A DNA stretch of 64,000 bases from Pedobacter sp. AJM (GTDB taxonomy: Bacteria > Bacteroidota > Bacteroidia > Sphingobacteriales > Sphingobacteriaceae): NCBI RefSeq assembly GCF_002197755.1, contig NZ_NHOT01000001.1, positions 558,001 through 622,000 on the forward strand, written 5' to 3'. Each line of letters begins with the position of its first letter. The first letter of the stretch is position 1. The translations under genes and the position numbers were made by a program. The notes beneath the pieces were generated by a model. The model was not told the DNA's origin, did no database searches, and worked only from the letters and a program-made list of their open reading frames with translations. Below are positions 34,585 through 43,777 of the stretch, piece by piece.

Positions 34585-35958
34585 TTAATCCAGTTCTATC
34601 ACTTTGTATTTTGGAACGAGAAATTTCATCACTGTCCAGGCGATTACATAGGCAATGGCACAAAATGCAAACATAATGGTATAGCCGGTTTGAATATGGC
34701 CCAAGGCTTTATAATGATCGAATAAAGCGCCACCTGCTTTTGAAACAATAACGCCACCCAAACCACCCGCCATTCCGCCGATTCCGATAATGGAACCTAC
34801 CGCTTTTTTAGGAAACATGTCAGAAACAGTTGTAAAAATATTTGCAGACCAGGCCTGATGTGCCGATGCGCCAATACCTATAAGGATAACGGGAATCCAG
34901 AAAGTATAATGACCTAAAGGTTGCGCCAGGAGCACGACCAAAGGAAATAATGCAATCACAAACATGGCTTTCATTCTGCCTTCATATACATTATATCCCT
35001 TTTTCAGAAAATAGGCCGGGAACCATCCACCACCAACACTTCCAATCATGGTCATGCTGTAGAGGATAAATAAAGGAAAAGAGATGGATGTACCTTCCAT
35101 GCCATACTGTGCTTTAAGATAGGACGGTAGCCAGAACAGGAAAAACCACCAAACACCATCGGTCATAAACTTACCGAAAGTAAAAGCCCAGGTTTGTTTG
35201 TAACCCAGCAGTTTAAACCACGACACTTTTTTGGCTTCGGTTTCAGATTCTGTAGGCACAATTACCTGCTCATCTGTGTCACACAGGATGTATTCAAGTT
35301 CAGGTTTCTTCAATCGTTTTTGCTCTTCCGGTTTATCATAAAATATAAACCAGAAAATCAGCCATAAAAACCCCACCCCGCCAATAATCAGAAAGGCAGT
35401 TTCCCAGCCCCAGGCTTCGGCAATATAGGGTACGGTTGCCGGCGCAAGGATAGCACCAACATTGGCTCCGGAATTGAAAATCCCGGTGGCCAGAGAACGT
35501 TCTTTTTTAGGGAAATATTCTGCCGTAGCTTTGATGGCTGCCGGAAAGTTTCCCGATTCACCAAAACCCAGCACTGCCCGTGATACAATAAACCCCAACA
35601 CCGAAACTGATATGCTGGTAATGCCAATCAAGGCCAGTAAGGAGGAAACAGCCTCCCCAACCGGAATGGCTTTTGCATGCAGGATTGCCCCTAAAGACCA
35701 TACAATGATTGCGATGGCATAACCCCATTTGGTACCCAGCTTATCGATAATTCTTCCGGCGAAAAGCATGGAAATGGCATAAACAAACTGAAAGGCTGCC
35801 GTGATGTTAGCATAATCGGAGTTTGTCCAGCCAAATTCAGTTTCAAGCTTGCCCGAAAGCAAACTTAATACCTGGCGATCTAAATAATTTACGGTAGTAG
35901 CAAAAAACAGCAGGGCACATATTGTCCACCTGTATTTGCCAATCTTGGTACGGTTCAT
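34585..35958 (-). CDS. MFS hexuronate transporter (ExuT-like)
   Basis: A 457-residue protein with about 12 membrane segments. The N-terminal NYLDRQVLSLL and the GFGESGNFPAAIKATAEYFPKKERSLATGIFNSGANVGAI region are hallmarks of the anion:cation symporter branch of MFS that holds ExuT. Its place between KDPG aldolase and the GapN-like gene makes galacturonate or glucuronate the likely substrate. Inner membrane. It starts 17 bases after the aldolase gene. Confidence 0.9.
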   Translation of the reverse strand: MNRTKIGKYRWTICALLFFATTVNYLDRQVLSLLSGKLETEFGWTNSDYANITAAFQFVYAISMLFAGRIIDKLGTKWGYAIAIIVWSLGAILHAKAIPVGEAVSSLLALIGITSISVSVLGFIVSRAVLGFGESGNFPAAIKATAEYFPKKERSLATGIFNSGANVGAILAPATVPYIAEAWGWETAFLIIGGVGFLWLIFWFIFYDKPEEQKRLKKPELEYILCDTDEQVIVPTESETEAKKVSWFKLLGYKQTWAFTFGKFMTDGVWWFFLFWLPSYLKAQYGMEGTSISFPLFILYSMTMIGSVGGGWFPAYFLKKGYNVYEGRMKAMFVIALFPLVVLLAQPLGHYTFWIPVILIGIGASAHQAWSANIFTTVSDMFPKKAVGSIIGIGGMAGGLGGVIVSKAGGALFDHYKALGHIQTGYTIMFAFCAIAYVIAWTVMKFLVPKYKVIELD

Positions 35959-35974
35959 TTGGTTAGTTGTTAAG

Positions 35975-36637
35975 TTATTTGCTCTGCTTGATCAGATCGA
36001 GCGCTAGTTTTGTGTTTTCAGAAAGCTCCTCATAAAGCCCTTTATTCATGACCTCTTTACTGATCAATTTGCTGCCCATCCCCACGGCGCAAACCCCTGC
36101 TTTAAACCAGGTTTTCAGGTTATCGGCATTAATTTCCACACCACCTGTTGGCATAAAAAGCTGACCAGCGAAAAGATCTTTAATGGAAGAAATAAATTCA
36201 GGCCCTAAGATATTGGCCGGGAAGATTTTAATCAGCATGGCCTTATGTTCCTGTGCGATGCTGATTTCGGTAGGTGTCATACAACCCGGAATCCAGAGCA
36301 TCCCTATTTTATTCGCAATTTCTGCTACTGCAGGATTAACAATTGGCGCTACAATAAAATCTGTTCCTGCCTCAATAAAAGCATTTGCATCAGCTGGTGT
36401 TTTAATGGTTCCAATGCCCAGATAAAGATCGGGCATTTCTGCATCTCTGATTTCTTTAAGCTTTTTAAAATTTGGCAAAGCTGATTTTCCACGATTGGTA
36501 TATTCAAACACGCGAACACCGGCTTTATATAACGTACGTAATATTTCTACACTCCCTGTTTCACTATCCTGGTAAAAAAGTGGCAGCATGCCTTGTTCTA
36601 AAATGGCATCTAAAATCTTGTGTTTGTTACTAATCAT
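35975..36637 (-). CDS. KDPG/KHG aldolase
   Basis: A 220-residue class I aldolase of the Entner-Doudoroff pathway: E45 in VFEYTNRG and the Schiff-base Lys137 in MLIKIFPANILGPEF. It cleaves 2-keto-3-deoxy-6-phosphogluconate to pyruvate and glyceraldehyde 3-phosphate. The start overlaps the end of the KDG kinase gene by 8 bases, so the two steps are coupled. It could also act on 4-hydroxy-2-oxoglutarate. Confidence 0.93.
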   Translation of the reverse strand: MISNKHKILDAILEQGMLPLFYQDSETGSVEILRTLYKAGVRVFEYTNRGKSALPNFKKLKEIRDAEMPDLYLGIGTIKTPADANAFIEAGTDFIVAPIVNPAVAEIANKIGMLWIPGCMTPTEISIAQEHKAMLIKIFPANILGPEFISSIKDLFAGQLFMPTGGVEINADNLKTWFKAGVCAVGMGSKLISKEVMNKGLYEELSENTKLALDLIKQSK

Positions 36638-37685
36638 GGTGTATTATTCTTTTTTCAATATCCGCCACAGTGCTGGTGGTGGCATCGCTTGGGATGTATA
36701 ATTTATCGTAAGCCGCTGCGGTGGCAAAATTTAGGGTTTCAGCTACCGGAAGATGGTTGTAAAAACCATAAATCAATCCGGCCATAAAACAATCGCCACT
36801 GCCTACCTTATCTAGAATCTCATCAGAAACATATTCTGGCGAAACGGTTAATTCATCATTACTGTAAATGGCTGTATAATACCTGATGCCCTTCCCATGA
36901 TCAAAACGAAAGGTATTGGCAACGACCTTACATGCCGGAAACAAACTTAATATTTCTTTGGAGGTATCAGTAGCTTGTTGCAGTAACGTTTCCTTTGCAT
37001 AGCCTTCTGTTGGCAACAAATCTTCGTGAAGTGCCGTGCCCAGCATTTTATTTGCTGCCCATACGTTGCCCATAATCAGGGTGCAGTATTTAGCCAGTTC
37101 CGGAAGGATATCGATTGGCTCTTTCCCATATTTCCAGAGTTTGGCCCTGTAATTTAAATCCAGAGAAATGGTGATGTTCTTTTCGCTGGCTACCTTTAAA
37201 GCTTCCAGACAAACATCTGCTATAGATTGATTAACCGCCGGACAAATCGCGCTAAAATGAAACCAGGTTACCCCCTCAAAAACATCATCCCAATTGATCT
37301 GACCTACTTTTAAATTGGCATAAGCAGAATTAGCCCGATCATAGATTACGCCGGCATTTTTTAAATCTTTTCCTTTCGTAAGATAATATAAACCCAAACG
37401 GTCGCCATGAAAAACCATAGACCCGGTATCAACATTTCTCTCATTAAGATAGCCAACAATATCCTGCGTAACTGAATTTTCAGGCATGGCAGACAGATAA
37501 GCAGAGGGCACTTGCCAAAGTGCCAGTGCAGTAGCCACATTGAGTTCTGCTCCGCCAATGTAAAAGGGCAGTTTATTCTCATTCAGCCACTGTCCATCAC
37601 TATCAGGGCAGATACGTAGAAGGATTTCTCCAAAACTTAAAACTTGTTCTCCTTTTTTTATGAAGGATGCGAATTGATTACTCAT
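36630..37685 (-). CDS. 2-keto-3-deoxygluconate kinase (PfkB family)
   Basis: Start ATG at 37685 (MSNQFASFIKKGEQVLSFGEILLRICP); a GTG at 37709 would add eight residues. The 351-residue protein has the PfkB N-terminal strand VLSFGEILLR, GGAELNVATALA near residues 49-60, and the anion hole and base GSGDCFMAG near the C-terminus. In this setting the substrate is KDG, phosphorylated to KDPG. It overlaps the aldolase gene. A different keto-sugar is unlikely given the neighbours. Confidence 0.88.
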   Translation of the reverse strand: MSNQFASFIKKGEQVLSFGEILLRICPDSDGQWLNENKLPFYIGGAELNVATALALWQVPSAYLSAMPENSVTQDIVGYLNERNVDTGSMVFHGDRLGLYYLTKGKDLKNAGVIYDRANSAYANLKVGQINWDDVFEGVTWFHFSAICPAVNQSIADVCLEALKVASEKNITISLDLNYRAKLWKYGKEPIDILPELAKYCTLIMGNVWAANKMLGTALHEDLLPTEGYAKETLLQQATDTSKEILSLFPACKVVANTFRFDHGKGIRYYTAIYSNDELTVSPEYVSDEILDKVGSGDCFMAGLIYGFYNHLPVAETLNFATAAAYDKLYIPSDATTSTVADIEKRIIHHD

Positions 37686-37774
37686 GTTTTTTTCGGCTTG
37701 TTTATTCACTTTAGTTCGTATGCTAAGAACCGTTAATTATTTAGGTTTGTGCTGACAGAAAGCGAGGTGCTGAA

Positions 37775-39175
37775 TTAAAAAGTAAAGTAATTTTTTGCGT
37801 TAAAGTACGAAATATCCTGCACTATTTTACCCACCCAATCCAAATCGTCAGGCAATTCGCCATTCTCTATATCTTCGGCAAAAAGGTTACAGATTATCCT
37901 GCGGAAGTATTCATGTCGCGGAAAAGACAGAAAACTTCTGGAATCAGTTAACATCCCAACAAGGCGGCTCAGAAGCCCCATATTTGATAAGGCATTTAGC
38001 TGTTTAATCATGCCGTCTTTCTGATCCAGAAACCACCATGCCGATCCAAACTGCACTTTACCAGCGATTGATCCATCGTTAAAATTGCCAATCATGGTGG
38101 CAATTAATTCATTGTCTGCCGGATTTAAATTGTAAATAATGGTTTTTGCCAGTTGATCCTGATTATCTAAACGGTTTAAAAACTTAGACAGCATTCTGGC
38201 CTGAGAAAAATCGCCGATAGAATCCCATCCTGTATCCGGACCAAGCTGGCGCAGCATCCGGGCGTTGTTGTTGCGCAAAGCCCCCAAATGATATTGTTGC
38301 ACCCAGCCTTTTTCATGGTCCCACTCGGCAAAACAGATCAGCATGGCTGATTTAAATTTCAGGTTTTCCTCGTAAGAAATTTCTTGTTTACTTCTGATTT
38401 TTTCAAAAATGGAAGTGATTTCCTGATCGGTATAATCCTCGGCATAAATCTGCTCCAAACCGTGATCTGAAACGGAACAGCCGTTCGCAGCGAAGTAATC
38501 ATGACGGCTTTTTAAGGCATTGAGATAATCCTGAAAACTGCTGATCGATGTCCCAACCACACTTTCTAACTTATCGATGTATTCATTTAAACCCGTCACA
38601 TCGTCACTATTCATGGCCTTATCCGGACGGAAAGCAGGCAACATCTTTAAAGCCACCCCTTCTTGAGCCAGCTGCTGATGAAAATTCAAGCTATCTAATG
38701 GATCGTCAGTAGTGCAAACGGCTTCGACATTCATCTTCGCCAGCAAACCACGCACTGAATATGCTGGTGTTTGCAGTTTAGCCGAACATTCATCGTAAAT
38801 TTTACGGGCTGTTTTGCCTGATAAAATATCGGTGATCCCGAAATAACGTTGCAATTCCAGGTGTGTCCAGTGGTATAAAGGATTACGTAAGGTATAAGGA
38901 ACAGTTTCTGCCCATTTTTCGAATTTTTCAAAATCTGATGCATCGCCAGTGATGTATTTTTCATCTACACCGTTGGCACGCATCGCCCTCCATTTGTAAT
39001 GGTCACCAGCCAGCCAGACCTGTGTAATATTCTCGAACTGTTTATCGTTCGCAATCTGATCAGGAATAAGGTGATTGTGGTAATCAATAATGGGCAACGA
39101 TTTTGCAAAATCATGGTAAAGCTTTTCAGCTGTTTTGCTTTGCAAAAGAAAATTTTCGTCTAAAAATGGTTTCAT
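37775..39175 (-). CDS. uxaC: Glucuronate/galacturonate isomerase
   Basis: A 466-residue TIM-barrel metalloenzyme of the amidohydrolase type, typical UxaC length. The N-terminal PIIDYHNHLIP has metal-binding His residues, and WRAMRANGVDE and HYHLG-like QQYHLGALRNNNARM are conserved. It isomerises D-galacturonate to tagaturonate (and glucuronate to fructuronate). It begins 89 bases upstream of the KDG kinase start and is first after a 245-base repeat-rich gap. Confidence 0.96.
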   Translation of the reverse strand: MKPFLDENFLLQSKTAEKLYHDFAKSLPIIDYHNHLIPDQIANDKQFENITQVWLAGDHYKWRAMRANGVDEKYITGDASDFEKFEKWAETVPYTLRNPLYHWTHLELQRYFGITDILSGKTARKIYDECSAKLQTPAYSVRGLLAKMNVEAVCTTDDPLDSLNFHQQLAQEGVALKMLPAFRPDKAMNSDDVTGLNEYIDKLESVVGTSISSFQDYLNALKSRHDYFAANGCSVSDHGLEQIYAEDYTDQEITSIFEKIRSKQEISYEENLKFKSAMLICFAEWDHEKGWVQQYHLGALRNNNARMLRQLGPDTGWDSIGDFSQARMLSKFLNRLDNQDQLAKTIIYNLNPADNELIATMIGNFNDGSIAGKVQFGSAWWFLDQKDGMIKQLNALSNMGLLSRLVGMLTDSRSFLSFPRHEYFRRIICNLFAEDIENGELPDDLDWVGKIVQDISYFNAKNYFTF

Positions 39176-39289
39176 TCTATTTGATTTGAGACATTAGATT
39201 TGAGATGATCAAAACGCCTGTCTATTCATTTCATTTATTAATAATCTTTGATGTTTTGTGAAGACACAGAACACTAACTTCTTATGGTA

Positions 39290-39418
39290 TTTATCCTCAT
39301 TGAGCAGTACGACATTTTAATTTCGAAAGAAATGACTTTGTATCTCGCAATGACGGTTTTTACGCCAGAGACTTAGGACTAAAGACTTCTGACGCTAGAC
39401 TCCCGACTAATGACTCTG
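39290..39418. repeat. Repeat-rich gap between uxaC and uxaA
   Basis: This part of the 245-base gap holds a TCTCGCAATGACGG remnant (about 39343-39356) of the AGATTGCTT/CGCAATGAC repeat family and a GACT-rich stretch (39369-39418, GACTTAGGACTAAAGACTTC and on) matching that at 5774-5799 and 6042-6068. No operator like those at 20741 or 48658 was found here. The gap may separate two transcripts. Confidence 0.5.
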
Positions 39419-39420
39419 TA

Positions 39421-41067
39421 CTACAAACTCACTCCCCGTTTCCATGGAATAAAATCATCCTGGTTTAAGAGGACTGCTTTCGGAATTACCTCACCACTGG
39501 CTGCTTTAATACAATATTCTAAAATATCTTCGCCCATTTGTTCGATGGTTTTTTCCCCTTCAATTACCGGCCCGCAGTTGATATCGATAATATCGCCCAT
39601 GCGTTTGGTTAAAGCGTTATTGGTAGACACTTTTATGGTAGGACAAACCGGGTTTCCTGTCGGCGTTCCCAATCCGGTTGTAAACAAAATAAGCGTTGCA
39701 CCTGAAGCAGCCTTACCAGTGGTGGCTTCCACATCATTACCGGGCGTACAAACCAGGTTTAAGCCGGGCTTGGTGGCAGGTTCGGTGTAATCAAGCACAT
39801 CTTCTACCGGCGATGTTCCGCCTTTCTTCGCCGCACCTGTACTTTTAATGGCATCCGTAATTAAGCCATCTTTAATATTTCCAGGTGATGGATTCATGAA
39901 AAAGCCCGAGCCCACGTTTTCTGCAGCCTGGTTATAAGCTGTCATCAGCTGGATAAATTTACGGGCCGCAGTTTCATCTTTTGTGCGATCAATTAACTGT
40001 TGCTCGGCACCACAAAGCTCCGGGAATTCAGCTAAAAGTATGGTTCCGCCCAGGGCCACCAATAAATCTGAAGTATAACCCACTGCCGGGTTGGCGCTGA
40101 TGCCGCTAAAGCCATCGCTTCCGCCACATTTCACGCCTAATACCAGTTTGCTTAAAGGTGCTGGCTGACGTTCAATTTTATTGATCTCCGTTAAACCGAT
40201 AAAGGTTTTCCTGATCGCTTCTTTTACCAATTGTTCTTCACTTTGCGATTGCTGCTGCTCGAAAATAAACATTGGTTTATCGAAATTCGGCGAACGTTGT
40301 TTTAAGTCATCCACAAAATCCTGCACCTGTAAATTCTGGCAGCCCAAGCTTAAAACAGTAACTCCAGCCACATTCGGATGATCTGCATAAGCAGCTAAAA
40401 GCTTGCTTAATGTCGCTGCATCCTGACGGGTACCGCCACATCCTCCATGGTGGTTTAAAAACTTAATGCCATCTACATTTTTGAAAATACGATTGGCTAC
40501 ATGATTGGCCTGTCCGATAGTGGTGGTATCAGCCTCGCTTAAATCTTCACCATTTTTATAAGCCTCTACCAGATGATGAGCGTATGATTTGTATTTATCA
40601 GTAACGGCATAACCCAACTCATTGTGCAGTGCTTCACGGATCACATCCAGGTTACGGTTTTCGCAGAATACCGTTGGAATAAATAACCAGTAATTTGCTG
40701 TACCCACGCGACCGTCATTACGGATGTACCCGTTAAAGGTCCTAGCTGCAAATTTAGAAACATCAGGTGCACGCCACTCATAATGGTAGGGTTTAAATTC
40801 ATATGGATCTGAAGCATGTTTGGTATTTTCAGTATCCATTAACCCACCTTTAAGGATAAAATGTTGCGCTTTACCTACCAAAACGCCATACATGATGATG
40901 TGATCACCTGCATTCATATCCTGCATGAAAAACTTATGCTTCGCCTGAATATCATCCTGTAAAACATATTCATCTCCATCGTAAATAATGGTTTCGCCCT
41001 TTGTTAAATTTTGTAAGGCTACCAGCACATTATCATTGGGATGGATTTTTAAAATTCTAGTCACCAT
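39421..41067 (-). CDS. uxaA: Altronate dehydratase
   Basis: A 548-residue dehydratase with an N-terminal SAF domain (about 1-95) and a catalytic part with HHGGCGGTRQDA and GVKCGGSDGFSGISANPA, the conserved Cys residues of the UxaA family. It removes water from D-altronate to give KDG, the substrate for the kinase. The start is 2 bases after the uxaB stop, so the two are co-transcribed. Confidence 0.96.
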   Translation of the reverse strand: MVTRILKIHPNDNVLVALQNLTKGETIIYDGDEYVLQDDIQAKHKFFMQDMNAGDHIIMYGVLVGKAQHFILKGGLMDTENTKHASDPYEFKPYHYEWRAPDVSKFAARTFNGYIRNDGRVGTANYWLFIPTVFCENRNLDVIREALHNELGYAVTDKYKSYAHHLVEAYKNGEDLSEADTTTIGQANHVANRIFKNVDGIKFLNHHGGCGGTRQDAATLSKLLAAYADHPNVAGVTVLSLGCQNLQVQDFVDDLKQRSPNFDKPMFIFEQQQSQSEEQLVKEAIRKTFIGLTEINKIERQPAPLSKLVLGVKCGGSDGFSGISANPAVGYTSDLLVALGGTILLAEFPELCGAEQQLIDRTKDETAARKFIQLMTAYNQAAENVGSGFFMNPSPGNIKDGLITDAIKSTGAAKKGGTSPVEDVLDYTEPATKPGLNLVCTPGNDVEATTGKAASGATLILFTTGLGTPTGNPVCPTIKVSTNNALTKRMGDIIDINCGPVIEGEKTIEQMGEDILEYCIKAASGEVIPKAVLLNQDDFIPWKRGVSL

Positions 41068-41069
41068 TT

Positions 41070-42581
41070 TTAATTTGTTCTTTCTTGATGCAAGTTACTT
41101 AAAGTTTCCTTTGCACCTTTATTTTGTAATTGTTCTACGTAAGATTTTACAGCTGCATTAAAACCAGGATAATTATTTAAGTTTTTATCCCACAAACGTC
41201 GATCTCCAAGCGTACTATCTACTACGGTTTCAGGGTTTTTCCAGTAACCGTGAAGCACTTCAGCAAATTCATCCTGCGTAGTGTACCTTTTTCCATTAAC
41301 GGTGGATAAATATTGGCCGCCATCCTGAGTAACATTCATGAAAACGATGTAGGCAGCAACACCGAGCGCAGTGCGCTGAGGCACCTGGTTATGAAGTGCA
41401 TAATATTTTCTAATCAAAGGCATATTACGCATCTGCAATTTCTGGGTATAGTTTAGCGTAATGGCATGCCATTGATGGTCTAAAAACGGATTACTGAAAC
41501 GATCGACCACACTTTTAGCAAAAGCGAGGGCTTCATCTTTGGTAATGTCTTCATTTTCTACTGCCGGTACAATTTCTTCCTGCATTAGTTTCAACACGTG
41601 TTTAGCAAATTCTCCATCAGCCATGGCTTCTTTTACGGTATGGAAACCTGCTAAAATGGCTAACCCACAGCTAATGGTATGCGTTCCGTTTAACAAACGG
41701 AGTTTCAGCTCTTTAAATTTATCAATGGAGGGTACAATAAAAATGCCTTTATCTGCTGAAGCAAACGATAAAATTTCTTTCACTTTCTCACTTGATGATT
41801 CAATTGCCCAAAGCCTGAACGGCTCAGCCATGATCATCAATCTATCAGTATACCCGAGTGCATCTTCCATGCTTTGCTGTGCTTCTGCCGGCAGCTTTCC
41901 GGGCACAATCCGGTCTACCAGCGTTTTGCAGAAATGATTAGCTGTTCTCAACCAGTTTTCGAAATCCCAACCCAGTTTATTCTGAATAGCCAGATCGAGT
42001 ACAATTTCTTTTAATTTATCTGCATTATCACTAATAAGTTCTGTTGGCACAATTACCATCCCGCTTTCCTCCGATCCGTTGAAGGCTTTATATCTTTCAT
42101 GTAAGAAAGCCAACAGTTTACCTGGAAAGGATTGCGGTGGCGCATCCGTAATTTTATCTTCACTTTTTACAATTCCAACTTCAGTTGTATTTGAAATCAC
42201 AACCTTCATCTCGGGCTGATGTGCCGTTTTTAAAACTTCTGCCCATTCAGATGTTGCTGATAATACACGGCTTATGGCTGCATTGATCATGTTTTCTTCC
42301 ACTTCGTTACCATTTTCAATCCCTTTAACACAAAGTGTATACAAGTTATCCTGATTAGCAAATTCATCTGCGCCGGCTTTAGCTGTTGTTTTAACCAATA
42401 CTACTCTTCCGTTAAAAATGCCCTGATGATTGGCCTGATCAATAAAATAATCCGGCAAGCCACGTAACAAAACGCCGGTTCCGAATTGGATTACCCGCTC
42501 TGGCAACTCCAACATTTCAGCGGTTGGCTTTTTCACCTTTTCTTCGCTAATGTTCTTTAAATTTTCTTTGTTTAGAATCAT
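41070..42581 (-). CDS. uxaB: Tagaturonate reductase
   Basis: The ATG at 42581 (MILNKENLKNISEEKVKK) is preferred; the frame extends upstream to 42665 without a good leader. The 503-residue mannitol-dehydrogenase-family protein has the Rossmann motif VIQFGTGVLLRGLPDYFID (about 26-44), NTTEVGIV, and the catalytic part LLNGTHTISCGLAILAGF (conserved Asn, His). It reduces tagaturonate to altronate with NADH. Together with uxaC and uxaA it completes the galacturonate pathway to KDG. Confidence 0.94.
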   Translation of the reverse strand: MILNKENLKNISEEKVKKPTAEMLELPERVIQFGTGVLLRGLPDYFIDQANHQGIFNGRVVLVKTTAKAGADEFANQDNLYTLCVKGIENGNEVEENMINAAISRVLSATSEWAEVLKTAHQPEMKVVISNTTEVGIVKSEDKITDAPPQSFPGKLLAFLHERYKAFNGSEESGMVIVPTELISDNADKLKEIVLDLAIQNKLGWDFENWLRTANHFCKTLVDRIVPGKLPAEAQQSMEDALGYTDRLMIMAEPFRLWAIESSSEKVKEILSFASADKGIFIVPSIDKFKELKLRLLNGTHTISCGLAILAGFHTVKEAMADGEFAKHVLKLMQEEIVPAVENEDITKDEALAFAKSVVDRFSNPFLDHQWHAITLNYTQKLQMRNMPLIRKYYALHNQVPQRTALGVAAYIVFMNVTQDGGQYLSTVNGKRYTTQDEFAEVLHGYWKNPETVVDSTLGDRRLWDKNLNNYPGFNAAVKSYVEQLQNKGAKETLSNLHQERTN

Positions 42582-42600
42582 GTTCACATCATTTCGTCCT

Positions 42601-42675
42601 CTCGGGAAACGAGCCATCTTTAACGGTAAAATCCCTACCTGTAGTTTAAGATTGCTTCCTTCCACGCAATGACAA
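42601..42675. repeat. Gap between PL10 and uxaB with eroded repeat
   Basis: AGATTGCTTCCTTCCACGCAATGACAAG (about 42648-42675) belongs to the degenerate dispersed repeat family. CTCG (42601-42604) and CGAG flank GGGAAA, a word loosely like the CGGGAACGAT operator at 48657-48666 but with one additional base; I do not count it as an operator. Confidence 0.4.
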
Positions 42676-42688
42676 GTCTTATTTTTAT

Positions 42689-43702
42689 TTAATTTCCGTT
42701 AGCAGCCAACCACTTCGGGTATTCTTTTTCTATCAATTTTTGTCCCCAGTTACCATACCAGGCATAACCATTCCTTCTTTCCGGACTTAATTCTTCCAGC
42801 TTTGATTTTATGGAATTATCGCGGTCGCCAAAAAGGGGTACGTTCTTATCTAAATCATAAAAGCGTGCCCAAACCATTCCTGATGGATCGGCGATTAGCG
42901 CGGCTGTTTTTCCTTTTTCCCTGTCGAAACGATAGCCTGTTATTTTATAAGTATCGAACCATTTTATTGCGGCGGCTATTGCTGCTTTTACCTCATTAGA
43001 TGGGTTTTGAATACGCATGAGAAAACGAACAATACCAACTGATTCACTTGTACTTAAAGAAGCTGGCTCAAAATTCCGGGCTTTTGCCGGTAACATCGAG
43101 TCTTTATCATATTGTGCTGCCCAAATGGTGCGCACACCTTGTTGTTTTACCTGAGTTTCCAACATGCATTGAGTTCCTTTTACAATGGCCTTTTTAACTT
43201 TCGGAAGATACTTTGGGTTAACGACTTCGAAATCATTTTTCCCACTGGCAATGTCTTGTAAAATATTCAGCACATTGACCATTGCATCATCATTGTATGT
43301 AATTTCCGAACGGTAGGAAGATTGATCGGGATAATACTGAGGCCAGCCACCATTATCATATTGAGCCGCCAGCATATAATCCAGCCCTTTTTCTGCAGCT
43401 ATCAGGTAAGTTTTGTTCTGCGTTTTTTTATAGGCTTTTACCAGGTAAACGACTTCCCGGCTGGTCGCCTTATTATCAAATGTAGCATGCTTATCTTCAG
43501 TGGCTTTTATTCTGGCAAGCAATGCAGGTGTTAAGTCTGCACCATAATTGACAACACTCTTATCTTCCAGTTGCTTTGGCCAGCCGCCGTTTCCTAACTG
43601 ATAAACCAACATTTTTTCTGCGGTTGAATCGGTTCGCATTTGTGCATAGCAAGATGCCAGCAGGAAACAACAGATAACGGTTAATAATAATTTTATGCTC
43701 AT
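42689..43702 (-). CDS. Pectate lyase (PL10)
   Basis: A 337-residue secreted enzyme: signal peptide 1-20, then the PL10 (alpha/alpha barrel) pattern QLGNGGWPKQLEDKS, AAQYDNGGWPQYYPD, YNDDAMVNVLNILQDI, IWAAQYDKDSMLPAKARNFEP, and near the C-terminus the NGYAWYGNWGQK phrase. It cleaves homogalacturonan by beta-elimination to unsaturated oligomers, which suit the GH105 enzyme upstream. Located 75 bases after the GH105 gene. Confidence 0.92.
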   Translation of the reverse strand: MSIKLLLTVICCFLLASCYAQMRTDSTAEKMLVYQLGNGGWPKQLEDKSVVNYGADLTPALLARIKATEDKHATFDNKATSREVVYLVKAYKKTQNKTYLIAAEKGLDYMLAAQYDNGGWPQYYPDQSSYRSEITYNDDAMVNVLNILQDIASGKNDFEVVNPKYLPKVKKAIVKGTQCMLETQVKQQGVRTIWAAQYDKDSMLPAKARNFEPASLSTSESVGIVRFLMRIQNPSNEVKAAIAAAIKWFDTYKITGYRFDREKGKTAALIADPSGMVWARFYDLDKNVPLFGDRDNSIKSKLEELSPERRNGYAWYGNWGQKLIEKEYPKWLAANGN

Positions 43703-43777
43703 TTTGTTGTTCTTTTATTAACCAAAATCATGAACTGAATTAAACTGTTTTCTCCTTAAGTTAAGGCCTTTAAATTC

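Noticed and set aside
42601..42615. CTCGGGAAACGAGCC as a further copy of the LacI-type operator
   Set aside because: One additional base in the centre shifts the half sites, and the symmetric CTCG/CGAG ends are not present in the other sites.
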